Positions 25,479-34,450 are shown, numbered from the stretch's first letter. The stretch is 64,000 nucleotides of DNA from Oscillospiraceae bacterium (GCA_015066635.1 SVOA01000006.1:1-64000), one strand, 5' to 3'. Notes: a model not told the origin generated them from the letters alone. Program-made: numbers and translations.

Positions 25479-26963
25479 ATGGATGAAGAAAAGGTATTGA
25501 CCGAAATCCCCGACTCTGCGGAAGACGGCAAAGTCCCCACGGGGGAACTGTTTGCATATACCGCGGCTCTGACAGGACAGAATCTTACCTATCATTTTGT
25601 TAATCAGTGGATTTTTTATTTCTGCACCAACGTTATCGGTATAAGTCCAATAAAGGTCGGTTTCCTTACGGGCTTTTCAAAGGTATGGGACGCGCTCAAC
25701 GACCCGATAGTCGGCACTTTGATAGACCGCAGAAGGACAAAGCCGGGACAGAAGCTTCATCCGTATCTCGGCAAGCTTCCCGTTATTATCGGAATTCTCA
25801 CGGCGCTTATGTTTGTAGATTTCGGTCTGGGCGAAACCGCCGCTATGGTAATATTCCTTTGCATCTATATAGCGTGGGACCTTACATATTCGTTTCAGGA
25901 TGTCGCTCTGTGGGGGATGATGGCGCTCATTTCACCTAAATCCCACGAAAGGGAACGTGTTTCCCAATGGCTGAATATCGGCGTTGCCGCCGCTATCGGA
26001 GCGGTAGGTCTTATCCCGCTTATCAAGGGCACGGTTGAGGCGAATTCGGGCAGAATAGAGGCATCTCTCGGCATAACCGAAGCGCGTCAGATGACTGTAC
26101 TTTTCCTTGCTTTCGGTATTGTTTTCGGCTTCGGCGGAGAGCTTATGTCCATACTCGCATATAAGACCAAGGAGAGAGTAGCGTTTGTCAATACCGAAAA
26201 CCGTCCTTTCAAAGAGGACATAAAGGCGCTTTTCAGAAACAAAATGCTTCTGCTTCTCTTACTTGCACAGCTTGTCAACTTTATCGGCGGAGCAATTCCG
26301 TGGATATATTTCTTTGACTACTGCGTTTCGTTCAACTTCAGGGGTACGGAAATAAACGGCTCCACGGCACAGTTTATCTACGGACTGCTTATCAGCGTTT
26401 TCTCAACCGTAAGTATGTTCTTTGCCGTTAAAATAAGCGACAGAATAGGCGGTATGAGAAACATAATCATAATCGCCCAGATAATGAATGTCATCTGCCG
26501 TATTGCGGCTTACTTCGCCGGCTTTAACTCAACAAAAAGCATAGTTGCCGTTATAGTGATAATGGCGATTTCCTCGATACCTGCAAATATGGTCGGTATC
26601 GCACAGAGAGCTCTTCTGAGCGACGCCATAAACTATGAGGAATGGAAAACAGGCAAACGCACCGAGGGCGTCAGCAACTCGATGCAGAATCTTACAAACA
26701 AGTTAGGCGACGCGTTAAAGCTTATCGCGGCGGGCGTAATACTCTCAGCGCTCGGCTTCAGCGCCGACAAGGGCATTACGGGACAGCCCGAAATATTCTA
26801 TAAGGCGCAGTGGCCTCTGTTTATGCTTCTGCCCGCACTCGGCTCAATTCTGTATCTCATACCGTTTATGTTTATAAGGTATTCAAAGGTACAGCGCGAG
26901 CAGGTTGAAAGAGAGCTTGAGCAAAGACACCTCGAAGCCCTAACACAGGAAAAGGAAGCATAA
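25479..26963 (+). CDS. MFS transporter, GPH-type cation symporter family
   Basis: The 494-residue membrane protein has about twelve hydrophobic segments and the early block KVWDALNDPIVGTLIDRRRTKPG, typical of the glycoside-pentoside-hexuronide:cation symporters (MelB/YihO-like). Such proteins take up sugars with Na+ or H+. The start follows AGAGGAGG. One base separates its stop from the aroE-aroK fusion gene, so the two are cotranscribed. The substrate is not readable, and neither glycosidase genes nor a sugar regulator adjoin it. Confidence 0.85.
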   Translation: MDEEKVLTEIPDSAEDGKVPTGELFAYTAALTGQNLTYHFVNQWIFYFCTNVIGISPIKVGFLTGFSKVWDALNDPIVGTLIDRRRTKPGQKLHPYLGKLPVIIGILTALMFVDFGLGETAAMVIFLCIYIAWDLTYSFQDVALWGMMALISPKSHERERVSQWLNIGVAAAIGAVGLIPLIKGTVEANSGRIEASLGITEARQMTVLFLAFGIVFGFGGELMSILAYKTKERVAFVNTENRPFKEDIKALFRNKMLLLLLLAQLVNFIGGAIPWIYFFDYCVSFNFRGTEINGSTAQFIYGLLISVFSTVSMFFAVKISDRIGGMRNIIIIAQIMNVICRIAAYFAGFNSTKSIVAVIVIMAISSIPANMVGIAQRALLSDAINYEEWKTGKRTEGVSNSMQNLTNKLGDALKLIAAGVILSALGFSADKGITGQPEIFYKAQWPLFMLLPALGSILYLIPFMFIRYSKVQREQVERELEQRHLEALTQEKEA

Positions 26964-26964
26964 T

Positions 26965-28182
26965 ATGTACGGACTTCTCGGCAAAAGTTTATCGCACAGC
27001 TATTCTCCTCTTATTCATAAACTGCTTGCAGGCTATGAATACACGCTTTTTGAAAAAGCGGAAGGGGAAGTTGAGGAATTTCTCAAAAACGGAGATTTCA
27101 GGGGTATAAACGTTACAATTCCATATAAAAAGACCGTTATGAAATATCTTGACGGGCTTGACGCAAGCGCCTTTAAAATCGGAAGCGTCAATACCGTTGT
27201 ACGCCGTGATGACGGCACTCTGTACGGATATAATACCGATTATGACGGCTTTAAAAATCTTGTGCTTTACAGTAAAATTCCCGTAAAGGATAAAAAGGTG
27301 CTCGTTCTCGGAACGGGCGGCGCCTCGGCTGCCGTTTCTGCGGTGCTCAGAGACCTCGGAGCAGGAGAAATAATCTTTGTCTCAAGAAACGGAGCGGATA
27401 ATTACGGTAATATTCAACGGCATTACGACGCGGATATTGCGGTAAACACCACACCCGTCGGTATGTTCCCCGAGTGCTTTGACTCTCCGCTTGACCTGAC
27501 GGACTTTAAGTCGCTTTCTGCGGTGTTTGACATAATCTACAACCCCTGCAATACAAAACTTCTTTTGCAGGCGGAAACGCTCGGAATACCCGCTTTTTCG
27601 GGACTGCGTATGCTTGTTTATCAGGCAAAGAAGGCGGCTGAACTGTTCACGGGAAGCGAAATACGGGATGAAAAATGCGAGCAGGTAATTAAAGAAATTG
27701 AATTCCGTATGAAGAATATAGTTCTTATCGGTATGCCCGGCTGCGGCAAAACCACCGTCGGAAAGCTGCTTGCGGACAAGCTGTCAAGAGAATTTCTGGA
27801 CAGCGACAATACGGTTGAGGAAAAAACGGGTATGAAAATTCCCGATATAATAAACGCTCACGGTGAGCAGACCTTCAGACGCTTTGAGAGTGCGGCGCTG
27901 CGGGAGCTCTGCGTTCTTTCGGGCAAGGTTATCGCCACGGGCGGAGGAGCCGTTACGCAAGAGGAAAACCTTGAAACGCTCAGACTCAATTCCTTTGTCA
28001 TCTTTTTAAACCGTGATATAAACGCGCTTCCCACCGACAACCGTCCGCTGTCAAAAGCGCAGGGAGTCGGAGAGCTATATAAAAAAAGACTTCCCTTGTA
28101 CCGTATGTTCTGCGATACCGAAATTGCGGCAGACGGCACACCCGAGGAAGTATGTCAAAGAATTTTAAAGGAGATACTATGA
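26965..28182 (+). CDS. aroE-aroK: Fused shikimate dehydrogenase - shikimate kinase
   Basis: The 405-residue protein joins two consecutive shikimate-pathway enzymes. Residues 1-246 are AroE: the SLSHSYSP substrate motif, catalytic Lys55 in NVTIPYKK, Asp92 in NTDYDG, the NADP loop VLGTGGASAA and Gln220. Residues 249-405 are AroK: Walker A GMPGCGKT at 256-263, GEQTFRRFE near 300-308 and IATGGGAV near 323-330. No ribosome binding site precedes the internal Met249, so a single polypeptide is expected. Both active sites look intact. The stop overlaps aroQ by four bases. Confidence 0.93.
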   Translation: MYGLLGKSLSHSYSPLIHKLLAGYEYTLFEKAEGEVEEFLKNGDFRGINVTIPYKKTVMKYLDGLDASAFKIGSVNTVVRRDDGTLYGYNTDYDGFKNLVLYSKIPVKDKKVLVLGTGGASAAVSAVLRDLGAGEIIFVSRNGADNYGNIQRHYDADIAVNTTPVGMFPECFDSPLDLTDFKSLSAVFDIIYNPCNTKLLLQAETLGIPAFSGLRMLVYQAKKAAELFTGSEIRDEKCEQVIKEIEFRMKNIVLIGMPGCGKTTVGKLLADKLSREFLDSDNTVEEKTGMKIPDIINAHGEQTFRRFESAALRELCVLSGKVIATGGGAVTQEENLETLRLNSFVIFLNRDINALPTDNRPLSKAQGVGELYKKRLPLYRMFCDTEIAADGTPEEVCQRILKEIL

Positions 28183-28610
28183 AAAAATTACTCATAATAA
28201 ACGGACCGAATATCAATATGCTCGGAGTGCGCGAACCCGATATTTACGGCAGATTAAGCTACGGAGAGCTTGTTAAAAAAATAGGGGAATGGGCGTCCGA
28301 GCTCGGCTGTGAAGCCGAGTGCTTTCAGTCAAACAGCGAGGGAGAAATAGTTACAAAAATTCAGCGCGCATTTTTTGACGAGGTTGACGGCATAGTAATA
28401 AACCCCGCCGCATATACGCACACGAGTATTGCCATACTCGACGCTCTCAAGGCGGTAAGAATTCCTGCCGCCGAGGTGCATATCTCCGACATAAACACCC
28501 GCGAGGAATTCCGTAAAACTTCTTATGCAGGTATGGCGTGTGAGGCGCATTTTATAGGTCTAGGACCTGATGGCTACAAAAAGGCAATGGAATATCTTTG
28601 CTCAAAATAA
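28179..28610 (+). CDS. aroQ: Type II 3-dehydroquinate dehydratase
   Basis: The 143-residue protein has LIINGPNINMLGVREPDIYG at the start, with the catalytic tyrosine in the mobile loop. INPAAYTHTSIAILDAL and VEVHISDINTREEFRK-like sequence follow, all diagnostic of AroQ. It makes 3-dehydroshikimate, the substrate of the AroE half of the preceding gene. The ATG at 28179 overlaps the aroE-aroK stop and follows AAGGAGAT. A longer in-frame start upstream lacks a site. Confidence 0.95.
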   Translation: MKKLLIINGPNINMLGVREPDIYGRLSYGELVKKIGEWASELGCEAECFQSNSEGEIVTKIQRAFFDEVDGIVINPAAYTHTSIAILDALKAVRIPAAEVHISDINTREEFRKTSYAGMACEAHFIGLGPDGYKKAMEYLCSK

Positions 28611-28619
28611 ACCAACCTT

Positions 28620-28647
28620 ACGGCGCCCTGCGGGCGTCCGTTTTTTT
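28620..28647 (+). terminator. Terminator after aroQ
   Basis: The GC-rich stem ACGG-C-GCCC / GGGC-G-(T)CCGT with loop TGC (28620-28640) is followed by T7. Confidence 0.88.
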
Positions 28648-28658
28648 ATAAAAAAATA

Positions 28659-28686
28659 TTGAATATTTCACAAAGTGTGATAAAAT
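28659..28686 (+). promoter_or_regulatory. Aquaporin gene promoter
   Basis: TTGAAT (28659-28664) and TAAAAT (28681-28686) are spaced by 16 bases. The leader has a short AAGTAT/ATACTT hairpin. Confidence 0.6.
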
Positions 28687-28730
28687 AAAAATGTAAGTAT
28701 GCAAATACTTAAATTTACGGAGGTGTTAGT

Positions 28731-29438
28731 ATGAAATTAGTTAAAAAACTTATTGCGGAATTTATCGGCACCTGCGTTCTCGTAACGCTTGGATGCGGAA
28801 CCGCAATGCTTGTAGGCTGTGATGCCGAAAAAGGCGGCGGATATATCCTTACCGCACTTGCATTCGGTCTTGTAATCGTAGGAATGGCTTACTGTATAGG
28901 CAATATTTCGGGCTGCCACATCAACCCTGCCGTATCACTTGGCGTTCTCATCAGCGGCGGAATGACCTTCGGCGAATTCGTCGGCTATGTGGTTGCACAG
29001 TGCCTCGGCGCACTTGCAGGCGCAGGACTGCTTGCGGGTATCTTCTCACTCGGCAGAGTTGAGGACATGACGGGCGGCTTCGGCTCAAACGGACTTGCGG
29101 GAGTTAACGGAAGTATCGGAGCAGGAATTCTTGTCGAGATAGTTCTCACATTTATCTTTGTTCTCACAATACTCGGCGTTACCTCAAAGAAGGCAGGCCA
29201 CGGGTCCTTCGGCGGACTTATTATCGGTCTTACCCTTACTCTTGTCCACATCCTCGGCATAGGACTTACCGGCACGTCGGTTAACCCTGCCAGAAGCTTC
29301 GGACCCGCAGTAGTAGCGGCAATCAGCGGCAATACAGAGCCCATTTCACAGCTCTGGATATTCATTGTTGCTCCTCTTGCAGGCGCGGCAATCGCAGCAC
29401 TTTGCTACAAATTCCTTGAAGCAGGCAAAGAGGACTGA
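28731..29438 (+). CDS. aqpZ: Aquaporin (MIP family, AqpZ-like)
   Basis: The 235-residue membrane protein has six hydrophobic segments and both NPA boxes, at residues 65-67 (GCHINPAVS) and 185-187 (TSVNPARSFGPA). The arginine after the second box (R188) and the TGTSVNPARSFGPA context resemble water-selective AqpZ more than glycerol channels. No glycerol genes adjoin it. It is monocistronic, with its own promoter and terminator. Confidence 0.92.
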   Translation: MKLVKKLIAEFIGTCVLVTLGCGTAMLVGCDAEKGGGYILTALAFGLVIVGMAYCIGNISGCHINPAVSLGVLISGGMTFGEFVGYVVAQCLGALAGAGLLAGIFSLGRVEDMTGGFGSNGLAGVNGSIGAGILVEIVLTFIFVLTILGVTSKKAGHGSFGGLIIGLTLTLVHILGIGLTGTSVNPARSFGPAVVAAISGNTEPISQLWIFIVAPLAGAAIAALCYKFLEAGKED

Positions 29439-29450
29439 TATTATAATCTA

Positions 29451-29485
29451 AGTGTCTGAGATTTTTATATTTCAGACGCTTTTTG
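29451..29485 (+). terminator. Terminator after aqpZ
   Basis: The stem AGTGTCTGA/TCAGACGCT (29451-29459 with 29472-29480, one G-U pair) is followed by T5. Confidence 0.82.
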
Positions 29486-29509
29486 CTTTTTAAAAGGAGA
29501 ATGAATTGT

Positions 29510-31060
29510 ATGAAGAAAATCAAAAAACTTTTAGCCGTAATTATCAGTACGGCAATGATTATCGGTGTTCTGTCCGCAGGCTTTACGTCATTTGCGGGAA
29601 CTGCTTATGTACTCTGGGTAAACGGAGTGAAAGTTGACCCCGATAATTATACTATTTCCTGCGGAGACGGCTCTGCCGAGTTTATTCCCGAAACAAACAC
29701 GCTTATCCTTAAAGATGCGGTTATTGAGAACAGCTATGAGGTAAGCTCATGGGAGGGGTACTGTATTTATTCGGAAATAACCGACCTTACAATTGTTCTT
29801 GAAGGGGACAATACAATTCATCCGAACTCCGATTCGGACGCCATCAATATTGCAGGCGGATGTAATGTGACCATCAAAGGCGGCTCTTCGGAAAACCACA
29901 GTCTGAAAATCAATGAAGGATATTACGGTATATACACGGGAAGCTGGGGAACCGAAGGAGGCAATCTCAGAATAGAAGACTGTGATATAATTGTTGATAA
30001 CACAAGTGCGGCAGGTATCTGGGCAAATCGTAATATAGATTTTGTCAATGCAAATGTTTATGTTGACAGAACTTCACAGCAATCTTACAACGGTATAGTT
30101 TCAAATGTCAGCAGTACAATTACCGTTGACAATTCCAACGTTCAGGTGCTGAATAACGCCGCGGCTATGCATTTCGGCAACGGCGACGATTCCTCGCATA
30201 ATCTTGTTGTTAAAAACGGAAGTTTTGTTTCGCTTGTGTCCTTTAATGATGACGAAAGAGGTCAGGCTATAAGATTTGAACCCGACTGCGATACGGGTGC
30301 AGTTAACGGTAATATAACAATAGGAGACGGAATTCTTGCAGTCAACTCAAAGGTTGCCGGAGTAAACTTCCCGCACGAAATCGGTAATGTTTATGCTGAC
30401 GAGGGCTATGAATTAAGCTATGTAATCGGCGACGGTATCGGCAACCCGGGTAAAACCGTTATTCAGGGTGTGTTTCCGTACAGAGGCTTCCCTGATGTAA
30501 GCACTGATGCATGGTATTTCAGCGCTGTTAAATACTGCGCTCAGAGGGGCTTTATCGCGGGTTATCAGAACGGTAAATTCGGACCTGCCGACAGCATACA
30601 GAGACAGGACTTTGTGCTTATCCTTGCACGTGTTTTCGGTGCAGACCTTGACGCTTATGCAAATGTTGACTGCGGACTTAAAGACGTTGTTCCCGGCGCA
30701 TATTACGCGGCGGCAATAAGCTGGTCTGTTGATAACGGTCTTGTTTACGGTTATCAGAACGGCAACTTCGGTGTCGGAGATCAGATTACGAGAGAGCAGA
30801 TTTGTACTATTCTTTACAGATACTTTTACAACGGAGATATGGATAACGCCGATGATATCTTATCACGTTTCCCCGACAAGGGCAGTATCAGTCCGTTTGC
30901 CGTAAACGGCGTAGCGTGGTGCGTTAATGTCGGCTTTATCGGCGGTATGCAGGACGGCAGAATGGCTCCGGTAGCGTCTGCAAGCCGTGCTGAAATCGCC
31001 CGTATCATAATGAATATGGAAACAATACTTGCCGATGCACTTGTACCGAGCTATACATAA
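29510..31060 (+). CDS. Secreted beta-helix protein with C-terminal SLH domains
   Basis: The 516-residue protein has a signal peptide (about residues 1-27, ending SFA). A central region with repeated short strands such as LTIVLEGDNTI, VTIKGG and LRIEDCDI follows, like the right-handed beta-helix carbohydrate-binding domains of Cthe_2159 type. Three SLH modules occupy the C-terminal ~190 residues (FPDVSTDAWYFSAVKYCAQ, ITREQICTILYR, SRAEIARIIMN). SLH modules bind secondary cell-wall polymers, so it should be displayed on the cell surface. I use ATG 29510, nine bases from AGGAGA. The ATG at 29501 is too close to that site. Confidence 0.88.
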   Translation: MKKIKKLLAVIISTAMIIGVLSAGFTSFAGTAYVLWVNGVKVDPDNYTISCGDGSAEFIPETNTLILKDAVIENSYEVSSWEGYCIYSEITDLTIVLEGDNTIHPNSDSDAINIAGGCNVTIKGGSSENHSLKINEGYYGIYTGSWGTEGGNLRIEDCDIIVDNTSAAGIWANRNIDFVNANVYVDRTSQQSYNGIVSNVSSTITVDNSNVQVLNNAAAMHFGNGDDSSHNLVVKNGSFVSLVSFNDDERGQAIRFEPDCDTGAVNGNITIGDGILAVNSKVAGVNFPHEIGNVYADEGYELSYVIGDGIGNPGKTVIQGVFPYRGFPDVSTDAWYFSAVKYCAQRGFIAGYQNGKFGPADSIQRQDFVLILARVFGADLDAYANVDCGLKDVVPGAYYAAAISWSVDNGLVYGYQNGNFGVGDQITREQICTILYRYFYNGDMDNADDILSRFPDKGSISPFAVNGVAWCVNVGFIGGMQDGRMAPVASASRAEIARIIMNMETILADALVPSYT

Positions 31061-31076
31061 TTGATTAAATAAAATA

Positions 31077-31114
31077 ACGGAAGTGAGCTTTGCTCGCTTC
31101 CGTTTTTCTTTTTG
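31077..31114 (+). terminator. Bidirectional terminator between SLH gene and nagB
   Basis: The stem ACGGAAGTGAG/CTCGCTTCCGT (31077-31102, one G-U pair) is followed by T5 and T-rich DNA. It also faces the minus-strand nagB end. Confidence 0.85.
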
Positions 31115-31121
31115 TCTTATT

Positions 31122-31850
31122 TTATAAAAGACTTGCCGCCGCTTTGTCGAGGAATATCTCAACATCGTGGTGGAACTGAAGAATTGACACGGGGCAGACG
31201 GGCGTAACGTCGCCGTTTACCAAAGCCGCTATTGCGTCTGCTTTCTCAATTCCCGTGGCGATAAGCACTATCTTTTTTGCCTTCATTATAGAGCCGACGC
31301 CCATAGTCAGCGCCTCTGTCGGCATAGGGTTTTCCGAGAAATATTTTTTATTCGCGTTTATGGTTGACTGAGTGAGTTTAACTTTAAACGAGCCCTTTGA
31401 GAAGCAGATGGACGGCTCGTTAAATCCTATATGACCGTTTCTGCCGACGCCTAAAAGCTGTATGTCAATGTGCGCTTTTTCAAGCATTTCGTCATATTTT
31501 CTGCACTCTTTTTCGGTGTCTCTTGCGTTGCCGTTAAGGAAATGTATGTTCTTCTCTTTAATGTCGGTGCGGTCAAAAAGCTGCTCGTGCATAAAGCTGT
31601 AATAACTGTTTTTGTCGCTTCTCGGCAGATTAACGTATTCGTCAAGGTTATATGTGCTTACATTTTTCAGCGAAACCTTACCGCTTTCGCAGGCTTTGCA
31701 TATGTATTTATATGTCGGTATCGGGGAAGCGCCCGTGGCAAGTCCGAGCGTAATATCGGGCTTTTCGTTTATAGCGTCAACAAACATACGTCCGACTGCT
31801 TTTCCTATTTCTCTGGCGTTATCCATAACAGTAATTCTCATTTCGGACAC
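31122..31850 (-). CDS. nagB: Glucosamine-6-phosphate deaminase
   Basis: The 242-residue protein has the NagB blocks LGLATGASPIPTYKYI near residues 36-51, TYNLDEYVNLPRSDKNSY near 66-83, and LLGVGRNGHIGFNEPS near 133-148. The last holds the catalytic His/Glu region. It converts glucosamine-6-phosphate to fructose-6-phosphate and ammonia in amino-sugar catabolism. It is a single gene on the minus strand, divergent from acpS, with no nagA beside it. Length is typical. Confidence 0.95.
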   Translation of the reverse strand: MSEMRITVMDNAREIGKAVGRMFVDAINEKPDITLGLATGASPIPTYKYICKACESGKVSLKNVSTYNLDEYVNLPRSDKNSYYSFMHEQLFDRTDIKEKNIHFLNGNARDTEKECRKYDEMLEKAHIDIQLLGVGRNGHIGFNEPSICFSKGSFKVKLTQSTINANKKYFSENPMPTEALTMGVGSIMKAKKIVLIATGIEKADAIAALVNGDVTPVCPVSILQFHHDVEIFLDKAAASLL

Positions 31851-31954
31851 CTCGCTTTAAAATCTGTTTTCAACATTTTACCATAAAATATATTTTTTTC
31901 AATAAAAAATAGTAATTTTGCGCGTTTTATGTTACAATGTTTAAGGTGATAATA

Positions 31955-32308
31955 ATGATAGCAAACGGAATTGATTTAATTGAAATATCAAGAATTGAAA
32001 AAGCTTTAAAAAGCGAAGGTTTCATTTCAAAGGTTTACGGCGAAAGCGAGTTAAAGGAACTCTCTGTAAAAAAAGCTCAGAGCTACGCTGCCGCCTTCTG
32101 TGCCAAGGAAGCGCTTGCAAAGGCGCTCGGCACGGGAATTTCGGGTTTTAAGCTTAATGAAGCCGAGGTGCTTCACGACGAAAAAGGCAAACCTTATTTT
32201 AAACTTTCGGGCTCGGCACTGGAGCTTGCAAAAGGGTTGTCGTTTGCGCTGAGTATCACTCATACCGACGAATATGCCGCCGCGGTTGTAACGGCGTACA
32301 GCGAATAA
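31955..32308 (+). CDS. acpS: Holo-[acyl-carrier-protein] synthase
   Basis: The 117-residue protein opens MIANGIDLIEISRIEKAL, with the metal-binding Asp7, and has FCAKEALAKALGTGI with the partner Glu near residue 55. These are the AcpS signatures. It transfers 4'-phosphopantetheine from CoA to acyl carrier protein. ATG 31955 follows AAGGTGAT and matches the family start; an upstream ATG at 31937 would add six unconserved residues. It heads a unit with nnr, as in many Bacillota. Confidence 0.94.
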   Translation: MIANGIDLIEISRIEKALKSEGFISKVYGESELKELSVKKAQSYAAAFCAKEALAKALGTGISGFKLNEAEVLHDEKGKPYFKLSGSALELAKGLSFALSITHTDEYAAAVVTAYSE

Positions 32309-32328
32309 AACAGAGGAAAGGAAAAAGT

Positions 32329-33867
32329 ATGGTAAAGATTCTTTCGTTAAACCAGATAAAGCAGGTCGAGGACAAGGCAAACGAGGGCGGCATTACATAT
32401 TTCCGCCTTATGGAGAATGCGGGCAGCGCCTGCGCCAAGATTATCAGAAACCGTTTTGACGATACGGGACTTCGCAGGGTTTCGGTTGTATGCGGCAAGG
32501 GTAAAAACGGCGGAGACGGCTTCGTTATCGCGAGAAAACTGCATGAGAACGGCTACAAGGTGCGCGTGATTCTCGCCCACGGAGAGCCTCAGGCGGAGAA
32601 CGCAAAGGAAATGTACGCCCGTGTTAAAGACCTTGGAATTGACGTTGAGTTTTACAGTCCGGGCAGTGAAAATCAAAAGCAGTTTATACAGAATTCCGAC
32701 ATAATAGTCGACTGTATTTTCGGTACGGGCTTCAAGGGCTATCCCGACGCGGATACCGCCGAGCTTTTTGATATTATTTCGTCAAGCGGCGGTACGGTTA
32801 TAAGCATTGATTTGCCGAGCGGTCTTTATACCGATTCGAGCGAAATCGGCTCAACTGCGGTAAAAGCCGACATCACGATTACGGTAATAGGTCTTAAATA
32901 CTCTCTTGTATATTATCCGTCCGCCGAGTTTGCAGGCGAGATTAAGGTTGCCTCCATAGGTATTCCCGAGGAGGTGCTCGAGGGCTGCGACAGCGCCTAT
33001 ACTCTGAATTTTTCCGATATTAAATCAAAGTTTACCGCAAGGGATGAAAACGCCAATAAGGGCGATTTCGGCAAGGCGCTTATTATAGCGGGAAGCTACG
33101 AAATGCCGGGTGCGGCGGTGCTTGCGTCATCGACTTGTATAGGCAGCGGAGCGGGACTTGTAAAACTCGCGTTTCCCGATAAGGCATATCCTGCGGTTGC
33201 TTCGCAGTGTCCCGAAAAGGTGCTTGTCCCTCTCCCGTGTAATGAGCAGGGGAGAATATCTTCGCTTTCGTTTAAGAGAATTTCAGACGAACTTAAAAAA
33301 TGCGACGCCGTGCTTATCGGCTGCGGACTCGGAAACGACAGCGATATTTTAAGCCTGACCGAGCTTGTGCTGTCATCCTCGGAGGTCCCCGTAATTCTTG
33401 ATGCAGACGCGCTCAACGCCTTAAAAGGCAGAGCGGAAATCATAAAAGAAGCAAATGCTCCCGTAGTCATAACTCCGCATCCGGGCGAGGCGGCAAGACT
33501 GCTCGGCATCGGGGTTCCGGAGGTACAGTCCGACAGACTCAAAGCGGCCGAAAAGCTGTATGAACTTACGGGCGCAACGGTTGTGCTTAAAGGCTCAAGG
33601 ACTGTCGTTACGAGAAACGGCAGAACTTTCTATATAAATATGACAGGCAATTCGGGTATGGCTACGGCGGGCAGCGGAGATGTGCTCGCAGGTCTTATCG
33701 CGTCAATGCTCTGTCAGAAGATGTCGCCCTTTGTTGCGGCTGTCAGCGGCGTATATATACACGGACTCGCAGGGGACAGCGCTTCGGGTAAATATTCCAA
33801 AATGGGCGTTACCGCTTCAAAAATAATAAATGAACTTCCGTCGGTGCTTACTTCATTTGAAAAATAA
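32329..33867 (+). CDS. nnr: Bifunctional NAD(P)H-hydrate epimerase/dehydratase
   Basis: The 512-residue protein has an N-terminal YjeF_N epimerase domain (residues 1-210, CGKGKNGGDGFVIARKL) and a C-terminal ADP-dependent dehydratase domain (about 225-512). The latter includes VITPHPGEAARLLG and the GSGDVLAG catalytic loop. It repairs hydrated NADH and NADPH. The order acpS-nnr is common in Bacillota. There is a 20-base gap with an AGAGGAAAGG site upstream. Confidence 0.94.
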   Translation: MVKILSLNQIKQVEDKANEGGITYFRLMENAGSACAKIIRNRFDDTGLRRVSVVCGKGKNGGDGFVIARKLHENGYKVRVILAHGEPQAENAKEMYARVKDLGIDVEFYSPGSENQKQFIQNSDIIVDCIFGTGFKGYPDADTAELFDIISSSGGTVISIDLPSGLYTDSSEIGSTAVKADITITVIGLKYSLVYYPSAEFAGEIKVASIGIPEEVLEGCDSAYTLNFSDIKSKFTARDENANKGDFGKALIIAGSYEMPGAAVLASSTCIGSGAGLVKLAFPDKAYPAVASQCPEKVLVPLPCNEQGRISSLSFKRISDELKKCDAVLIGCGLGNDSDILSLTELVLSSSEVPVILDADALNALKGRAEIIKEANAPVVITPHPGEAARLLGIGVPEVQSDRLKAAEKLYELTGATVVLKGSRTVVTRNGRTFYINMTGNSGMATAGSGDVLAGLIASMLCQKMSPFVAAVSGVYIHGLAGDSASGKYSKMGVTASKIINELPSVLTSFEK

Positions 33868-33988
33868 GTAACCCGAAAAGCGGAAATTCAATATAATATT
33901 ATTGCTCCCCCGATAAAAATGTTTACAGAGGTAATTTACGGGTAAAAATAATAGTACAGAACAAATTGCCTTTGGAGAGTGATAATAA

Positions 33989-34339
33989 ATGACAGTTAAA
34001 CGAGGGGATATTTACTATGCAGATTTAAGTCCCGTTATCGGCTCGGAGCAGGGAGGAATGCGTCCCGTACTTATAGTTCAGAATGATGTCGGCAACCGTT
34101 ACAGCCCCACTGTTATCGCCGCCGCCATCACAAGTCAGAAGTACAAGACAAAGCTTCCCACGCATATCAGCGTAAACGCCGACCGCTGCGGACTGCAAAA
34201 AGATTCCGTGGTACTGCTTGAGCAGGTCAGAACCCTCGACAAGCAGAGACTTCGGGAACGTATGGGAAATCTCCCCGACAGCGAAATGAATAAAATCAAC
34301 CGCGCATTATCCGTAAGCTTCGGACTTGTCAGCGGATAA
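33989..34339 (+). CDS. mazF: MazF/PemK-type endoribonuclease toxin (EndoA-like), no adjacent antitoxin
   Basis: The 116-residue protein has VKRGDIYYADLSPVIGSEQGG and RPVLIVQNDVGNRYSPTVI at its N-terminus, and LLEQVRTLDKQRL later. These are the EndoA/NdoA blocks with the basic catalytic residues. It cleaves mRNA at short motifs. In Bacillus the antitoxin gene precedes it directly. Here the 121 bases upstream contain no open frame of useful length, so the partner is missing or encoded elsewhere. It follows acpS and nnr, roughly the Bacillus neighbourhood (acpS-...-ndoA). Confidence 0.92.
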   Translation: MTVKRGDIYYADLSPVIGSEQGGMRPVLIVQNDVGNRYSPTVIAAAITSQKYKTKLPTHISVNADRCGLQKDSVVLLEQVRTLDKQRLRERMGNLPDSEMNKINRALSVSFGLVSG

Positions 34340-34351
34340 TTCAAAAATGTG

Positions 34352-34380
34352 TTGACAAGTAACAAAAACCGTTCTACAAT
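34352..34380 (+). promoter_or_regulatory. Strong promoter of the phage-derived lysis cassette
   Basis: A consensus TTGACA (34352-34357) and TACAAT (34375-34380) have a 17-base spacer. It starts 13 bases after the mazF stop, so the cassette is transcribed on its own. Confidence 0.82.
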
Positions 34381-34404
34381 ATAATGTGCGAGTGAGCGAA
34401 AAAT

Positions 34405-34450
34405 AACACCTTTGAAATCTTACGGTTTCTTAGGTGTTGTTTTAATTTTA
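34405..34450 (+). terminator. Leader attenuator/terminator before the sigma-like gene
   Basis: AACACCT (34405-34411) pairs with AGGTGTT (34432-34438), and GAAATC pairs with GGTTTC inside it. The hairpin is followed by GTTTTAATTTT. It lies between the promoter and the first gene, so some transcription should stop here unless antiterminated. Confidence 0.7.

Noticed and set aside
26965-28182. Sequencing error or frameshift joining separate aroE and aroK genes
   Set aside because: The frame is continuous, both domains are complete and a natural linker joins them without an internal ribosome binding site.
33868-33988. MazE-type antitoxin upstream of mazF
   Set aside because: No open frame of useful length with a start and ribosome binding site is present on the plus strand.
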